From: Cyathus striatus
Lineage: Eukaryota > Basidiomycota > Agaricomycetes > Agaricales > Nidulariaceae
Direction: 5' to 3'
NCBI GenBank assembly: GCA_025738555.1
Contig: JAOVFP010000005.1
Coordinates: 4,092,001 to 4,156,000 of the forward strand
DNA: 64,000 nucleotides
Shown here: piece after piece, positions 1-12,870 of the stretch
Position numbering within the stretch: the stretch's first letter is position 1
Layout of the letters: each line of letters starts with the position of its first letter
Translations under genes and position numbers: made by a program
Notes under the pieces: model-generated
Told to the model about the DNA's origin: nothing
Database searches by the model: none
The model's input: the letters and a program-made list of their open reading frames with translations, nothing else

Positions 1-3000
1 AAGAAGAAGCGCATACATTATAGCTCCGACCGAAGCCTGCCCGCGAGGTTTCAAAGTCCAGGTCATCGTCGCATCATCGACAAGCAGAGACCATGCAAGA
101 TGGGGATGTGGCGGAGCGGTCATGTTGAGATAATTGGGTGCCACAGTGTTGGGAGGAAGGCGGTCGAGAACGCCATCGCCATCGGTATCGCCGTAGTAGT
201 AATCGTCGTATCCCCAGATATTGAGTTGGATATATGTTGGCCAGGAAGCCATAATTTCAAGTTCCCATTTACCGTCACTGTTCAGACTCATTACAGAATC
301 AATACCTTGATCAAAACCCCAGTTGTTGAATGGTCCACGAATTAAAAATTGCGGAACTCTACGAGGCGATCCTGACCAATCATGGTCTGCGTGGACAACT
401 GTAGACGCCGACAAAGTAGCTGCGCTCCAATCTAGATACAAGTATGGGATTCAGCATAATAATAGAATGAAAAGGGGGAGTATACGCTTACATTGCACCA
501 TAATGTGATTACCTGACCAAAAACAATCAGAACAATCCTGGAAAACGCTGGAGTCTATAGTAGTGGTATCCTCCCAGTTCTTCCAGTCTGTCCAGTTCAT
601 CCCAAAGTTCCAAGAGTATCGGAACATGTCAGCGCCATACGCCTTGTGCGTAAACATGTAATTTCCGTCAGAGAAACCAAATGAACTAGAGTCATAGTCG
701 TTTTCCGGGAAAACCATTACATTATCGGCTAAACCTTTGCGTAGTAATAAATGATCAACAGCCTGTGGATCACAATAAATTAGTGCATCAGAAATGGAAC
801 AAAATACCTTACCCCAGTAGCACGACTTGCGCCGTCCGAAGCGTTGTTCACATTGATGGTAAGAACACCATCAGGAACATTGGTTAAAGTGGCAGACCAT
901 GACCACGACGAGGTCGCGGAACCGGGTACAACTGACGGATCAGGATTCGTGACATTTTGACATTTAGGATTGGTAATCTTCGGTGTATCGCCTTTTCCAG
1001 ATGAAGACATATTGAAAGATATTGCAGCAGTAACACTATCACAGTTCAACACGTCGCTGAATTCAAGCGAAATGTCGATGGTGGTTGCATTCGCATCGCC
1101 GCTGTTTACCATAATACGGTGGTCATGTCCTGGGACAAATTTCGTGAGTGTAGGAAGTGGCAAAACCCATTGATCTTCCGGAACGAGAGCCTTGAAACCG
1201 TAACCATCCATAGTAACGCTAGACAGACAGCCATAGTACGGTGCCTGGCTATCATTGTTGAAAGAGGACAGTGAGGCTTCGAGGTTGTAAAACTCGTATG
1301 GTGCGAACAAATTCCTAACACGAATGCCGGCCACAAAGGGAGATGACATCCAAAGCTCACTTTTACAATCGTGTGCTACAGTCGTGGTGACGTTTTCATT
1401 GGTGAACAACAACCAGACTTGACCAACGAAGGTTCCTGTTAAATTTTGAGTCTGAAGTCCGGCTCTGGATACAGACCACAGGCCCATTTCGGTAACGGTG
1501 CCGTTCGAGCCAGGTCGTTGAATAAACCGTGTCCAATTACCACGCTGAACCAAATTGAACCCATCCTGAAGAGCGCCGTACTGCGTTCTGAGGTAATTAA
1601 AATGGGCAAATGTCCTCCTAGAATCTGTAGTGGGATCAAAATGATCCAAAGCGTTCGAATCGTCGTAGCATCCAAACAAGGATTTTTCCAAAGGCATGTT
1701 GAAGTATTGCTCCGATCCAAGTTTATAACATCCGTGACGTTTCCAGGCCAAGTTACTTGTCATCGCTTGACGTCTATAGACTGTTTAGTCAATGACACTG
1801 CAAGGTGTCAAAGCGTCTTACCCATAAAGGTAATTGGATGCACCATTATCGTAAAGGTAAAAATTCTGTTCTTCGCCGTAGTACAGCTACTTCATAATTA
1901 AATATTCCAGGCTCATTTGCAAATAATAAACGGCACTTACCAAAGGAATACCAGGCATAACTAAGGACGTAATAAAAGTCGCTAAGACACTCCGTTGTGT
2001 TCCGTTCTCCAAGCTAGGCCATCGAAAAACGTCGAAATTGCTAGTTCCAAACATATGGCGAGGATCAAGTTGACCTGTAGAAGGATTAAGGAAATCATTG
2101 CTAACAAACATTTGATTCCATGCGGTGACAAAATTCACGTTGATATCGTAAGCCACCTGTAGATTTCCATCCATGCCGAGGAAACGAGCAATGGCGCGAT
2201 ATATAGAGTAATGGAAGGCAACACCGTCCAAGCCATTCAGAGGTGCGTCACGAAGGAAGTATTGGTCATCTGCGGGGGTGAGATTTGCGGCAGGCAAAAA
2301 CCCAGGAGGAAGTTGAGTGGGTGTTCTACCACGACCACTATAAATGTCATCAATACACTTCAAAAAAAAAAGGCATACAAACAAAACTAACATGTATAAG
2401 GCGCCAAAAGTATCACCGCCAGTAACCTCACCAGGAATGAAAAAATTTGTCTTGTTAACCTCCTTAGCACAACTTCGAGTGCTTGAGGCCCACTGAGCCA
2501 AGGCATCTACAGTAACTTGAGTGGCTTTATCTATACGAATAGCGTCGATATCCAATGCTTTGATCGCCAAACAAGAGAAGGTTTTTATCTTGTTCATAAC
2601 ATCGGGATTCCATTCTCGCAGACGATCCTGTACTGAGGCAAACTTGGACAACTGACGCTCCCAGTCAGGATGAACACCGAAGGCTTCCATATCACCATAC
2701 TGATCGAAGTCGGATGCCATGCAACCATTGGACTCCACCTTCACGACAGTTCCATCATCCTCCCAAAATTTTGGCATTTGACATGAAGTATTGCGTTCAT
2801 TGCCAATCTATTTGATAAATCAACAAACGGGCAAGAATACGAGGCTGTAGAATATCAAACCTGAAAGTCGCGATACTCGCTAAAGTTCCACGGGATGTAA
2901 TTGGGCTGCTTCCACACAGCGTCGTACTCATTGAGGTCGAATGGAGTACTTGTATTAAGATGCCTTTTGAAGGAAAGTGTGCGTGAGGTCGATACACATG

Positions 3001-3641
3001 TATGCGCAAAAAAAAGTCCTCACCCATTGAACCCAATAAGATCCCCCATAGTTCCGACAGTGAAATCTGCCATAAAATACATACCATGGGCGTGTATCTG
3101 GTCTATGACGTCTCTCCAATCTTGAATAGTGCCCCAATGAGGATCAAGAACGCTAAAATCCAGAGGAGAGTAACCTAAAGTAAGAAGTGAGCGACATCTT
3201 ATGCGGATGAGTGGAGAGAGAAAAGGTTTACTTACTGTCGGCTTGCCAAATCATGTTGAGGAAAGGGGTACCAGACATGAAAATAACCCTGATACCCATT
3301 CCATAGAGATAATCCAACCTAGCCGCCAAACCCTTAAGATCTCCACCATAGCGGAGCTGGGTTTCGCGATGGTCCCATTCGTAAGGAGACTTGAAAAAGT
3401 CATTATTACTGGGATCGCCGTCGGCGAACTTGTCCAAGAGAATAGTGTAAGTGGGAAGAGCGCGCCAATTCTCAGGAGAGGGAGTATATGTGTTGTTGGG
3501 ACGTTCTGCAGTGTAATCAGTAACGGACTTTGCGTCTTTGTTAACGTTTAGATTGTAGTCAACGAGGTCTTCACGCCAAGGAGATGCAGCAACTAGCGCT
3601 GCGAGGAGCGGAAGAGCATGAAAGGCGGCAAGAAACCGCAT
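1..3641 (-). CDS. alpha-1,3-glucan synthase, N-terminal part (runs off left edge)
   Basis: Large plasma-membrane enzyme that makes cell wall alpha-1,3-glucan; only the extracellular GH13 amylase-like N-terminal part lies here. The ATG at 3639-3641 opens a signal peptide (MRFLAAFHALPLLAALVAAS). The first exon reads FADGDPSNNDFF and YGGDLKGLAARLDYL, typical of fungal Ags/Mok proteins. Further exons carry the GH13 nucleophile region (DIDAIRIDKA, about 2545-2570) and acid region (FFIPGEVTGG, about 2425-2455). At least six introns are visible, for example the first at about 3175-3227 with gtaagt and ttag ends. The last exon is still open at base 1, within WGYDDYYYGDTDGDGVLDRL. Family members are about 2,400 residues, so the transmembrane and glycogen-synthase-like parts lie outside. 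No frame damage seen. Its promoter is shared head to head with STE11. Confidence 0.93.
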
Positions 3642-5019
3642 GATGAGTAAAAGAAAGGCGCAGGAGTACTAAAGAGATGAGGGGGTTAGACTACCACACG
3701 GAGTGTAGGTAGAGAAGAAGGAAGGGAATCAGGAGGAAGAGAAAAGAGCGAGAGGAGAAAAGTGAGACGGGATATGATATTGGGGGAAGATGGAAGGAAG
3801 AAGGAAAGATGGAGGTGAAATGGAAAGCTGGCCTGGACAACAGGTGATGTGGTGATCAACCTACCTGACACTGACACTCGGCGCTTCACAGGGATGGATG
3901 TGACATAAAGTGACAGTCACGCAAAACTAGCCATCAGCACAGGCTTGGGGGTTTGTCACACTCGCAGACGGCCCTCGATGCCCGTCCACGCAAGAATTCT
4001 ATTCCTCGGTTGTTTGCCCTCCGACCTGCCCGTGCCCTGAATAATTTTTTAGTTCATACAAACGGGGAATAGCCTCAAGGCACTACTTGTGCATCTACAT
4101 AAGTTAGGTCCAAGCTTGTACTAAACTCTGTGGGTCCACCCCCTCAGCTCCTCTCCGCTCGTGTATGTTTTATGGAATAGCATAAGTAAATTGTATGTCT
4201 ACTGTAGTCGTGGTTGCAAATTAGCTCTTTTGGGCCATTTCATCTCAATTCCGATCTCGGCTGTGATGCCGCCCGGCGTTCCCTTGCCTTTAGCGAAGGC
4301 GTGCGGCGCTCCCGTTCATCTAGGGTTCTATTTGGAAATTTTCAAGTTACTCCCTTTGTAACTACAAGGTCCTGCTGTGCTCACTCAAGAGCTAAGTACT
4401 GAGTACGAGTTGCTAAAAGTCATGTAACTTCACTATGTATATGACCTATGTTTATGAGGCGTTCAGTTGAGTTAATACCCTGCAAAACCGTCTCTAAAGA
4501 CTAAATTCGTCGTGATCATCATTCGTTATGGAAACCACTTGCTCAAGTTCACGACAGCAAGGCTTTGATACTTGATTAATTTGATGCAGAGTTGTCGTCG
4601 AACGTCAGTACTGAGTACTGAGCGCTGAGTTGAATATCAATGTCCATTATCAACGAGTCGCTATGTAAATATGCAGGCAGACATTTAGTTGATAAGTACA
4701 AGTGGAATACGTTTGTCGCCTTGCAATTGTTCATACAGGCGTAAGTGCTGCCCGTTATATCTGAACGACAATAAGCTATCTTTGCGGTGGTATTGTACTT
4801 TTGTGCTTTATACGTTCTGTCGTGTTTTTTTCTTGCTTTCTCTTGCTTTCTCTCTTTATTTTGTTAGTCGTCCTTTGTCAGAGGTCACTGACGCTGTCAG
4901 CTTCCCCAGCCCCTGACGACCTCAATCATATCTCCAACTCAACGCCCCAACAACGCTACTGCCGATTCCTTTGCGTTCCCTCAGACCTCATCTTCCCTAT
5001 TCACTAGTTTTTCTCTGTA
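3642..5019. promoter_or_regulatory. divergent intergenic region between glucan synthase and STE11
   Basis: No credible gene. The strand coding for glucan synthase is pyrimidine-rich just upstream of its ATG (purine-rich on the plus strand, 3690-3835), as in many active fungal promoters. On the STE11 side a matching CT tract lies at 4826-4866. AGTACTGAGTAC-type palindromes occur near 4393-4406 and 4606-4622. Core promoter elements cannot be fixed by eye. Confidence 0.45.
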
Positions 5020-8000
5020 ATGTCTGCCCTTGCGGCCACTAACGCTTTCTACGGCATGGATACCACCTCACAGTCCCCGCCAAAGCCCTCGTCTCCCGCT
5101 TCACCTTCGACCCCTCACTTCAACTCTCAGCAGTCAGTCGCTCCTCGCTCCTTCATAAATCTCAATTCCGACGTACGTGGTCAAGTGCCTGCGTTCCCTG
5201 CTACTCCCATATCCGCCCACCATAACATCAATCTTGACCCTCCTTCAGGCTCCTCGTATGCTGACTTCCTTCGAACATGGACTGATACACATGTAGCACG
5301 CTGGTTGAGTGATATAAAGTGTTCTTCGCATGCCGAATTATTCAAAGCAAACGACATACGAAGCGACATTTTGTTGGAGTTAGATCAACTTGTTCTCAAG
5401 GAAATGGGAGTGGCAAGCATTGGCGACAGACTGAGGATATTAAACGCAGTCAAGATTCTCCGCCAGCGGGTTAGCTCCAAAGTACCCCTGCCACGATCTG
5501 TTACTCAACTAGCATCCGAGTCCACTCAAGAAGGTCAGAGCTCCATCGATAAATCTGATATATCTGTAGCCGGTCGTACAACAAATCGTCGTCTAGAAGC
5601 TGGAAGGCCTGCGCCTCTTCAGCTCAATCATAACACAAATCGCCCTGATCTTCCTGCCATTATTCGCGAGCAGCCTCCTGATTCTGCTCGAGGGAATGGA
5701 ACTCATCCAATACGACCTCTACCCCAACCCGTTTATTCATCGTCTTCTCTGCCAGCCTCGAGTCATCAACCAATGACTCCTAGCAGCGCCCATTCTGTTT
5801 CATCTACACGTCCAAGTCTTCCGCCTCTTCCTCCTCCCCCGGTCGGTCGACCACCACCCCCACCAAATGGCCGTACTGTCCGAGGACCACAGGGTGCTAC
5901 CTCACAAAACGGTGGCTGGTCTACACCTACCCATTCAGATCCCCCGCAGTATACCACTCTAGGAACCCCTTCACTTCTACAAAGTCACACCATCACACCG
6001 TCGTCAAACAAGCATCATCTACCTGCAGATCCCCGTCCAAACAATACAAATCCTGCCAAAGTTGCCATTGGAAGATCTACCCCCCTTCCGCCATCTCGCC
6101 CATGGCCAAATTCTAACAACGCTAATCACGCGAGAAATGGGTCCTTGACGCTTAATTCACCTAACAGTAATGTCCCATCTTCCAAGTTGCCCCCACGACC
6201 ATCTACCACCAATAGCCATCCTTACGCCAACGCACAGCCAACCTTACACCCACCTACTAATCATGCGGTTCACAACCTTTCTCCTATTGAAGAGTCATTT
6301 TCCTCCCAGCATATTACTAACAGCCCTTCTCCTCCATCTCAGGGGCACCCTATTAATCGTAGTGCAAACATTTCCAGTGCTCCCCATGGTCCTTATTCTT
6401 TAGATGATCTTCGCCGAAAAGTAGTCAAATTTATGGTTCCTGATGAAGGACTTACATTCAAGATCGATGTGGCAAACTGCACCAACGGATCGGAAATATT
6501 GGAGAAAGTGTTGAAGAAGTTCGGGAAGGGGGGTTCCAGGAGCACCGACGCAGGCAATGGATTTAGCATGGAGTACGGTTATACGGATGATAATCGCAGC
6601 CTTGTCCTTGATGGATGGGGACTTTATTCAGATTCAGATGATTCTGGTACGTAGTTGCACTTCATTTTTTGTTGGTCTCGCCTCAGCCCATCATTCATTA
6701 GGTGATCCCCTTTCAGAGTCTCAGATCCTTTCTATATGTCAAGCACCGCCTGATAATCCCACTCGTGAAAATGGTCTTATATTGCGTAGGGTGCCTCGTC
6801 CCCGACACGTAGACGATGGTACTCGCAGCTCCTCTCCCGGAAGTCAGAGTCTTTTGCCCCCTCAAACCAGCAAAAGTACAAAACGTGCTAGTTCCATTAG
6901 TATCCTCAGTGGCTTGGGGGTCCGCGACCCAGAAAAAGCACTGGATCCTCCTTCCCCTACTTCGGGTAGATTGAGCCCCGCCACTCTAAATGCCAAGAGA
7001 CCATCCAAACTTCGTAATTTCTTCGGACAGAGACCTCCAAGTGAACTTATCACTACACATCTTACAGAATATTTTCCCTTCACTGAGAAGAGGGTCCTAG
7101 AGAGAACTGCTAGGCATAGTATGCTGAGAAGCAATACTCTCTCGTCGACAAGACGGGAAAGTATTGCTTCGTTTACTCAACCTCTTCCATCTCGTTTCAG
7201 TAGCAGTACTCAAGGCTCGCAGCCTAAGTCATCTTCCTCTCCACGCCGGGCCTCTATGTCTTCTGTAGCACCTCCGCTGCCAGACAAGTATGCCGACATG
7301 TCACCGGGTGAGGAAAGTCCAACTGAAGAAATCCCTCGTATGTCTCTATCTACCGAGGATGGTCGGTCAATTGACCTTCACCTGGACGGGCCAAATGCGA
7401 ATTCACCCATGGAGCCAACCCCACAGCTCTTACCTCCGATTCCTTTCCCCACCGAGTCTTTATCTGAATCTATTGAAGGTATTACTGGCTCTTCGTCACG
7501 GCCTAGACCAACCTCTCGAGCAATGTCGATCTCTTCCCGTCGTATGAGCTACATGACAGAGCTGCGTAGTAAACGCGATAGATCTGATACTGCAAGTCTC
7601 ATGACTGTGGATGAGATTACAGCTGAGGTTGCCCGTCGTACGGACACCACAGCAGTTGAAGAAGGGTCGGACGATGACTGGACAAAGGTCGATACTGATA
7701 ACAGCTCGCAAGCCACCCAAACTTTAGTCGATGACGAAGAGGATGAAGAAGAAGAGGAAGATGCTTCACTTGATGACGACGAAGATGAAGATTTCCCAAA
7801 ATCCGTGGCACCTCGTACAGGTAATGTCAATGAATCAGTGTCCTATGGCTTATTTCTACTGACACGGCCTTAGCCAACAAATGGATTAAAGGTGCCCTCA
7901 TTGGAGCTGGGTCTTTCGGAAAGGTATATCTGGGAATGGATGCTTCAAATGGGCTCCTCATGGCCGTAAAACAAGTGGAGCTTCCAACCGGGTCGGGTCC

Positions 8001-8875
8001 AAATGAAGAACGCAAGAAGAGCATGCTGAGCGCCTTGGAAAGAGAAATAGAACTTCTAAAGAACCTGCAGCACGAAAACATCGTACAATATCTCTGTTAG
8101 TGCTCTCCTTTTGCGCATACTTCGAAATTTGAATTTGTTATAGATTCTTCGATCGAAGATGAATACTTAAATATTTTCTTGGAATACGTACCTGGTGGAT
8201 CTGTGACTGCCCTGTTGCGCAATTATGGTGCCTTTGAAGAACCGCTAGTCAAAAATTTCGTACGGCAGATCTTACAAGGATTAGATTACCTTCATCAACG
8301 TGACATTATACACCGGGACATCAAGGGAGCAAATATACTCGTAGATAACAAAGGAGGTATCAAGATTTCCGACTTCGGTATTTCTAAAAAAGTGGACGAC
8401 AGTACGTGTCTCGGTTCTAAACTTTGTCTCCTAAATCTTAGTTGGATAGATTTGCTAACAGGAAACCGAATGCATCGCCCTTCTTTGCAAGGCTCTGTAT
8501 TTTGGATGGCTCCTGAAGTTGTTAAACAAAGTGGACATACTAAGAAGGCGGATATATGGAGCGTGGGATGTCTAGTGGTGGAGATGCTTACGGGAGAGCA
8601 TCCATGGGCGCAGCTGACACAAATGCAAGCTATATTCAAGGTGTGCATTCAGTACAGCTATTTTACATGATTTTAACTAGCACTAGATTGGATCTTCCGC
8701 AAAACCTACTATACCTTCGGATATATCTGCAGAAGCACAAGATTTTCTTGAACGTACCTTCGAACTGGACCAGGATGCTCGTCCATCTGCGGATGATCTT
8801 TTGCTTCATACATGGATTGGCAAAAAGCCTTCAAATCATGCGTCTAAAGGCAGTGGAAGCAAGGATTGTAACTAG
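5020..8875 (+). CDS. STE11: Ste11/Byr2-type MAP kinase kinase kinase
   Basis: Serine/threonine MAPKKK expected to act at the top of pheromone, filamentation and osmostress MAPK modules. Exons 5020-6646, 6702-7820, 7874-8095, 8144-8401, 8462-8640 and 8687-8875 sum to 3594 nt, or 1197 residues, with all junctions in frame. Order: SAM domain at about residues 80-150 ([11 protein letters not shown]), a proline/serine-rich linker, a Ras-binding-like domain at about 458-541 ([15 protein letters not shown]), a long low-complexity region ending in an acidic run just before the kinase, and a C-terminal kinase at about 917-1185. Catalytic motifs are intact: [47 protein letters not shown] and C-terminal kinase in this order identify Ste11 rather than Bck1 or Ssk2. 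It converges with TRM1, stop to stop, 124 bp apart. Confidence 0.95.
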
Positions 8876-8999
8876 ATATTTGGATTAAACTTAAGGTTGT
8901 AATAAGTAAGGAATATAACTTGAGATATGTATGTATAAATCGGCAAATGTAATCCTTGCTCTATAATCCGGGCAAACACCTGTAATTACGCATTTGAAT

Positions 9000-11477
9000 T
9001 TAAGACGCGCTTGAGATAGTCTCGTCCGTGTCGTCCTCCCGTTTCCGCTTTGAACTTTTCATGACCGCTTTCTTTGCTGGTCCCCAATTCCGTGGGTTGT
9101 CTTGGTACCTAAGGAGTTTGACCTTCCCTGATGCAGTAACAGAACCAGGATGCCTAGTGAAATTAGCTTCTGTCCTGTAAAGGTGCTTAGGAAGGAGAGA
9201 TGTATGCCAATCAAAGCTTACGTACCTCAGTTCCTTAGAAAGCAACCGTCTTGCAGGAGATCCTTCTTTAATATTCTCTATTCGGACAGGATTTTGTTTT
9301 ATCCAAGACCTAAAAATATCGTGAATTTCTCGATGCCCGGCGGTGGTCTTCAGAGATCCAGGGCAGGCGTGTGAGCGCGAAATCTTATGGCCAGCATTGA
9401 GAAGTGCAGAGCTTATTACATTATGATATCAGAAAACTATTCCAGATGACCAAAAGTTTGAATACGCACGCAACATCATCGAGAGAGGGTGTTTGGCAGT
9501 GGAAAATACCTGCAACCTTCGCCGGAGTAAAATAGAACGGCACGTCGAGTTCCTATACAACCGATCAGCTGTGTACTGTCTGTCAGTAACCCTCTCACCT
9601 CTTTCGCTACAGTAAGCATCCCTTTCATTCTTGTACCAGTCCCGTACTGTTCGAGATGTCCGTCAAGATGTTTTAAAACTTTCCCAACGAATTCAGACTT
9701 GTGCAGAGGTCCGGACCACATCGGACCAGCAAGCTGTGAGCATTCGTTAATCGAAAACATAAAAAAAGCATGAATATCATTACATGTAATGGAGATTCAC
9801 ACTCGGTGCAAACTTGCGATACGGATGGGCCTGCTTGAGTTTTGAAAATGAGGTTAGTACTCCCGCTTGCTTCATGAACCTTTTCGATCATCTTCCCGAG
9901 TGGTTGTTGAAAGGAGGATTGGCAAGATGTGCAGACATAATAGGTCGATGTTTTTCTATATATATATTGATTACGGCTGGAACTTGAAGAAAAAATGGGG
10001 AACCTTACGCGAGTGCCTTTTTCACTTCTATGGGAGCGGAATTTACTTTCACGAACACCCTGACATAGAAATCGATAGAAAGAGACAAAATGGGCTCAAT
10101 ATAACGACCATAGCGCGATGCAGATGTCGATATTGCATGGAGAACCAGTCGCAGTGCCTAGTGAATGAGAGTTTAGGAATCACGAGTTCAAAGTAGATGG
10201 ACATACAGCCTCATGACAATATTCTGCCTTCAAGGGGATACCTCCGTAGTTTGAGAAGCTATGGAGAAGATGTGTAAATGAGGTTGATTGACTATAGCGA
10301 AGGTTTACCATTTTTCGGGGCTGTTGGTCGTAGCAAGAACTGCAAGATCTGTGCAAGTAACACATAACAGACCTATATAAAGGATTTAAAATGTGAATAA
10401 TAAATATTACGATCGAAGCAAACCTCCGTCGTTAACGCTTTGAACTGCTGCATCAATGAACGGGGCAGCTGTCCCGTAGGGATCCAAATCCACAACATCA
10501 ACTCTCTTCTTTTCTTCTCGATGTGTGTACATGAGAGTACTGATATAATTAATGGTATCCTACATAGAATTAATAGATGATGAGGACATACCATGCATCA
10601 CCTTGATTAACCCAAACTTTCGCTGGGATAAAATTTTGTGGGCGATTCAATTCATCAGTTATCGAGCTCTCTCCTAAATTATTGATTTCAACGTTGCGCT
10701 TCATTGTTTCCACAGCAGCAGTAGACAAGTCATTGGCTATCACATGCCTAAATATGGTTATAGTGGATTTTTACTATCATAAATTAGAAACGAACTTTAC
10801 GAGAGGTATCTCCTTTGCGTAGCGAATGGCCCGCAGTCCCGTTGCCGACAGTGCCTCCAAAATTACTACTTTATATGGGTTGTATGCCATCTACCATTGT
10901 GATATGTTTCGCAGGACGACGCCAGACATGGATAAACTAACCTTAGGCCCCGCGTCACTGGATGAGTTCGCCTCCTCACTAGGTGTCACTTCCTGGGGAA
11001 TCGGAGCATCAGAACATTCTCCAGAATACGCTGTAATGTATTTCGATATTTTGAATGGGATATACTTTGATTGAAAGTCTCACCTTTAATTTTTTTCCTT
11101 GGTATTGAAGCTTCAGCTTTCTTGTATTTTTTCTCTCGTGTTTGACGCCATTTTAATTCTTTTGATTCATTCAGCTCCTCGCTCCACACACGAATGCATG
11201 CCACGCTCAAGTCACGATTGAACTCTTGAACTGGGTTTAGAAAGGCCTCGCCAGTTTCAACAAGAATGCTAGACGTATTTTCCGTATGAAGGATAAATCC
11301 ATCAGGAATAGAGATGGCACTGGATGTGGACATCCTGTGATATTTAACGCAATTACGTTTAGGCAATTGAGATCTTAAGACGGTAGAAATCTTTTTCGTG
11401 AAACTAAAGGGAGATAAAATGTTGGCCAAGGCAGAGTCCAAATTGACGAGAATATACATACTTCGACATGCAGTCAT
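9000..11477 (-). CDS. TRM1: tRNA (guanine26-N2)-dimethyltransferase
   Basis: SAM-dependent enzyme that makes m2,2G26 in nuclear-encoded and mitochondrial tRNAs. Visible pieces in order on the minus strand: [21 protein letters not shown] near 11300, [19 protein letters not shown] at about 10430-10490 (the DPxG catalytic motif), [14 protein letters not shown] at about 10320-10365, [20 protein letters not shown] at about 10060-10125, and the C-terminal [17 protein letters not shown] and [12 protein letters not shown] block with a basic KRKRE tail ending at the stop 9000-9002. Several short introns separate these; I did not resolve every junction. Two in-frame starts exist: 11475-11477 and 11331-11333 ([12 protein letters not shown]). 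The upstream 48 residues are poor in acids and rich in S, R and K, like a mitochondrial presequence. The start given is the upstream one. Confidence 0.9.
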
Positions 11478-11939
11478 GGACTACTAATTCAAAACGCCGA
11501 TCCAAATCTGGATTAAGTATACCACGTGATTTTGATAATGATCGTTAAATTCAATCAGGTGACCAAAGGGTGGTTCGAACCTGTTCGGGAAATTCCATAT
11601 TTGTATGAACTGGACCTGTGGCCTGAGGTTCGGTTCTCTTCATATGCCCGAACTTTGAACCGAGCTTTGGCCCAGTTCTCAATGGTTCAGAACTAAACCC
11701 CGACACCACTACTTAGTAGCCATGGTCACGATGTTATTACTTAAACACATATACTTACAGCAAACTTACACTACTTTCTGCCAATCGTATTGATTTACCG
11801 ATTACTGGTTACATAGGCCTTATGCCCATTGCCAACCTTACTATGCAGCAAATATAAGTTTTCCAACAGTACCGTAATAATAAAGTTAATTGTATTTGTC
11901 AGTATTTGCCAGTGGTAAGTAAAAGAAAGTAAAGTATCA

Positions 11940-12388
11940 CTAGACAAGTGTAACCCCCGAGCGAACCTAATTCTCGGTTTAAGTGGATGCGGCAGAGCCA
12001 CGCAACATTGCTCACCTCCTTTCCTGTCTTCTTAATTCGCGTAAGGACATCGTCATAGGAAGAAGTTCCTTCAACTATTACTTCTTGTTTCTCGAGGTCA
12101 ACAGAGTATGTTGAAACACCACCTATTAAACCACCTTACACTCCAATCATCTAGGAAAAAGTTGAACAGCATCTTACCATCAACCTTCGCTTTCTCCAAG
12201 ACTCGGCTTACTGCACCAGAACATCCGCTGCATGTCATCTAATGAAATGAAGTCTTTTAATATTACATAGACGAAGTCAAGGGCTAGATTAACCTTGACA
12301 TCGAACTTGTACGTGTGTGATTCAGCCTGTGTGACAAGACGGTGTTTAAAACGATTTACACTCTAGAGGGTGGAGAGAGAGTTACCAT
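11940..12388 (-). CDS. ATX1: Atx1-type cytosolic copper metallochaperone
   Basis: Small HMA-fold chaperone that carries Cu(I) from uptake transporters to the secretory-pathway Ccc2-type copper ATPase. Five exons (12386-12388, 12294-12326, 12178-12238, 12016-12122, 11940-11966) total 231 nt, or 76 residues, the usual family size. The metal site is MTCSGCSGAV, followed by VDLEKQEVIVEG and a C-terminal KKTGKEV block with the loop lysines typical of Atx1. The first exon is only the ATG, followed directly by an intron with gtaact and cacag ends. All other introns are 48-62 bp GT-AG. It lies upstream of TRM1 on the same strand. The gene is too fragmented for ORF callers but every junction keeps frame. 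Confidence 0.93.
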
Positions 12389-12870
12389 CGTTTTACTGAT
12401 AACAATGAATAGATATCGGGATTAGAGATGCTTGGAGCAAGTGCGGGTCATTAACAACTCACAAAATACGGAAACTAATACGGTGCTGTAATGTGAAGAG
12501 GGAGAAGGAAAGCGTTGCAGGTAGTAGCTAGTTATATACAAGTTATATATAATATACGGTAATACGGAAACTATATAGCAACATGGTGGATCGATGGCGC
12601 CATCGATCCGTAACTATTGACTACGTAGTACATACTGCCAACATCTCAAAACCTCGGAGGAAGGCTGTACTTACTTCCACAATTGCAGTCGAAGCCCGAA
12701 CACTCTTCATAAGCAATAGCTAGTAGCTGAGTAATTGACCTATTTTCGGGCTGGCAATGATTACATAAATATCACAGATAAGTACTAACATATGCATATA
12801 CTATTCCCGCTACCTTTTAAGGTAGAAAGGCTATGTAGGGTGATGAAAAATCAAATTTTGTAGACACGGC
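12389..12870. other. intergenic, ATX1 promoter side
   Basis: No gene seen. The sequence is AT-rich with a palindrome around ggcgccatcgatccg near 12596. It ends where the long-TIR element begins. Confidence 0.4.

Noticed and set aside
1446..1901. 151-codon plus-strand ORF
   Set aside because: Antisense to well-supported glucan synthase exons and has no recognisable features.
7549..7830. Minus-strand ORF with long serine runs
   Set aside because: Antisense shadow of the acidic Glu/Asp-rich stretch of STE11.
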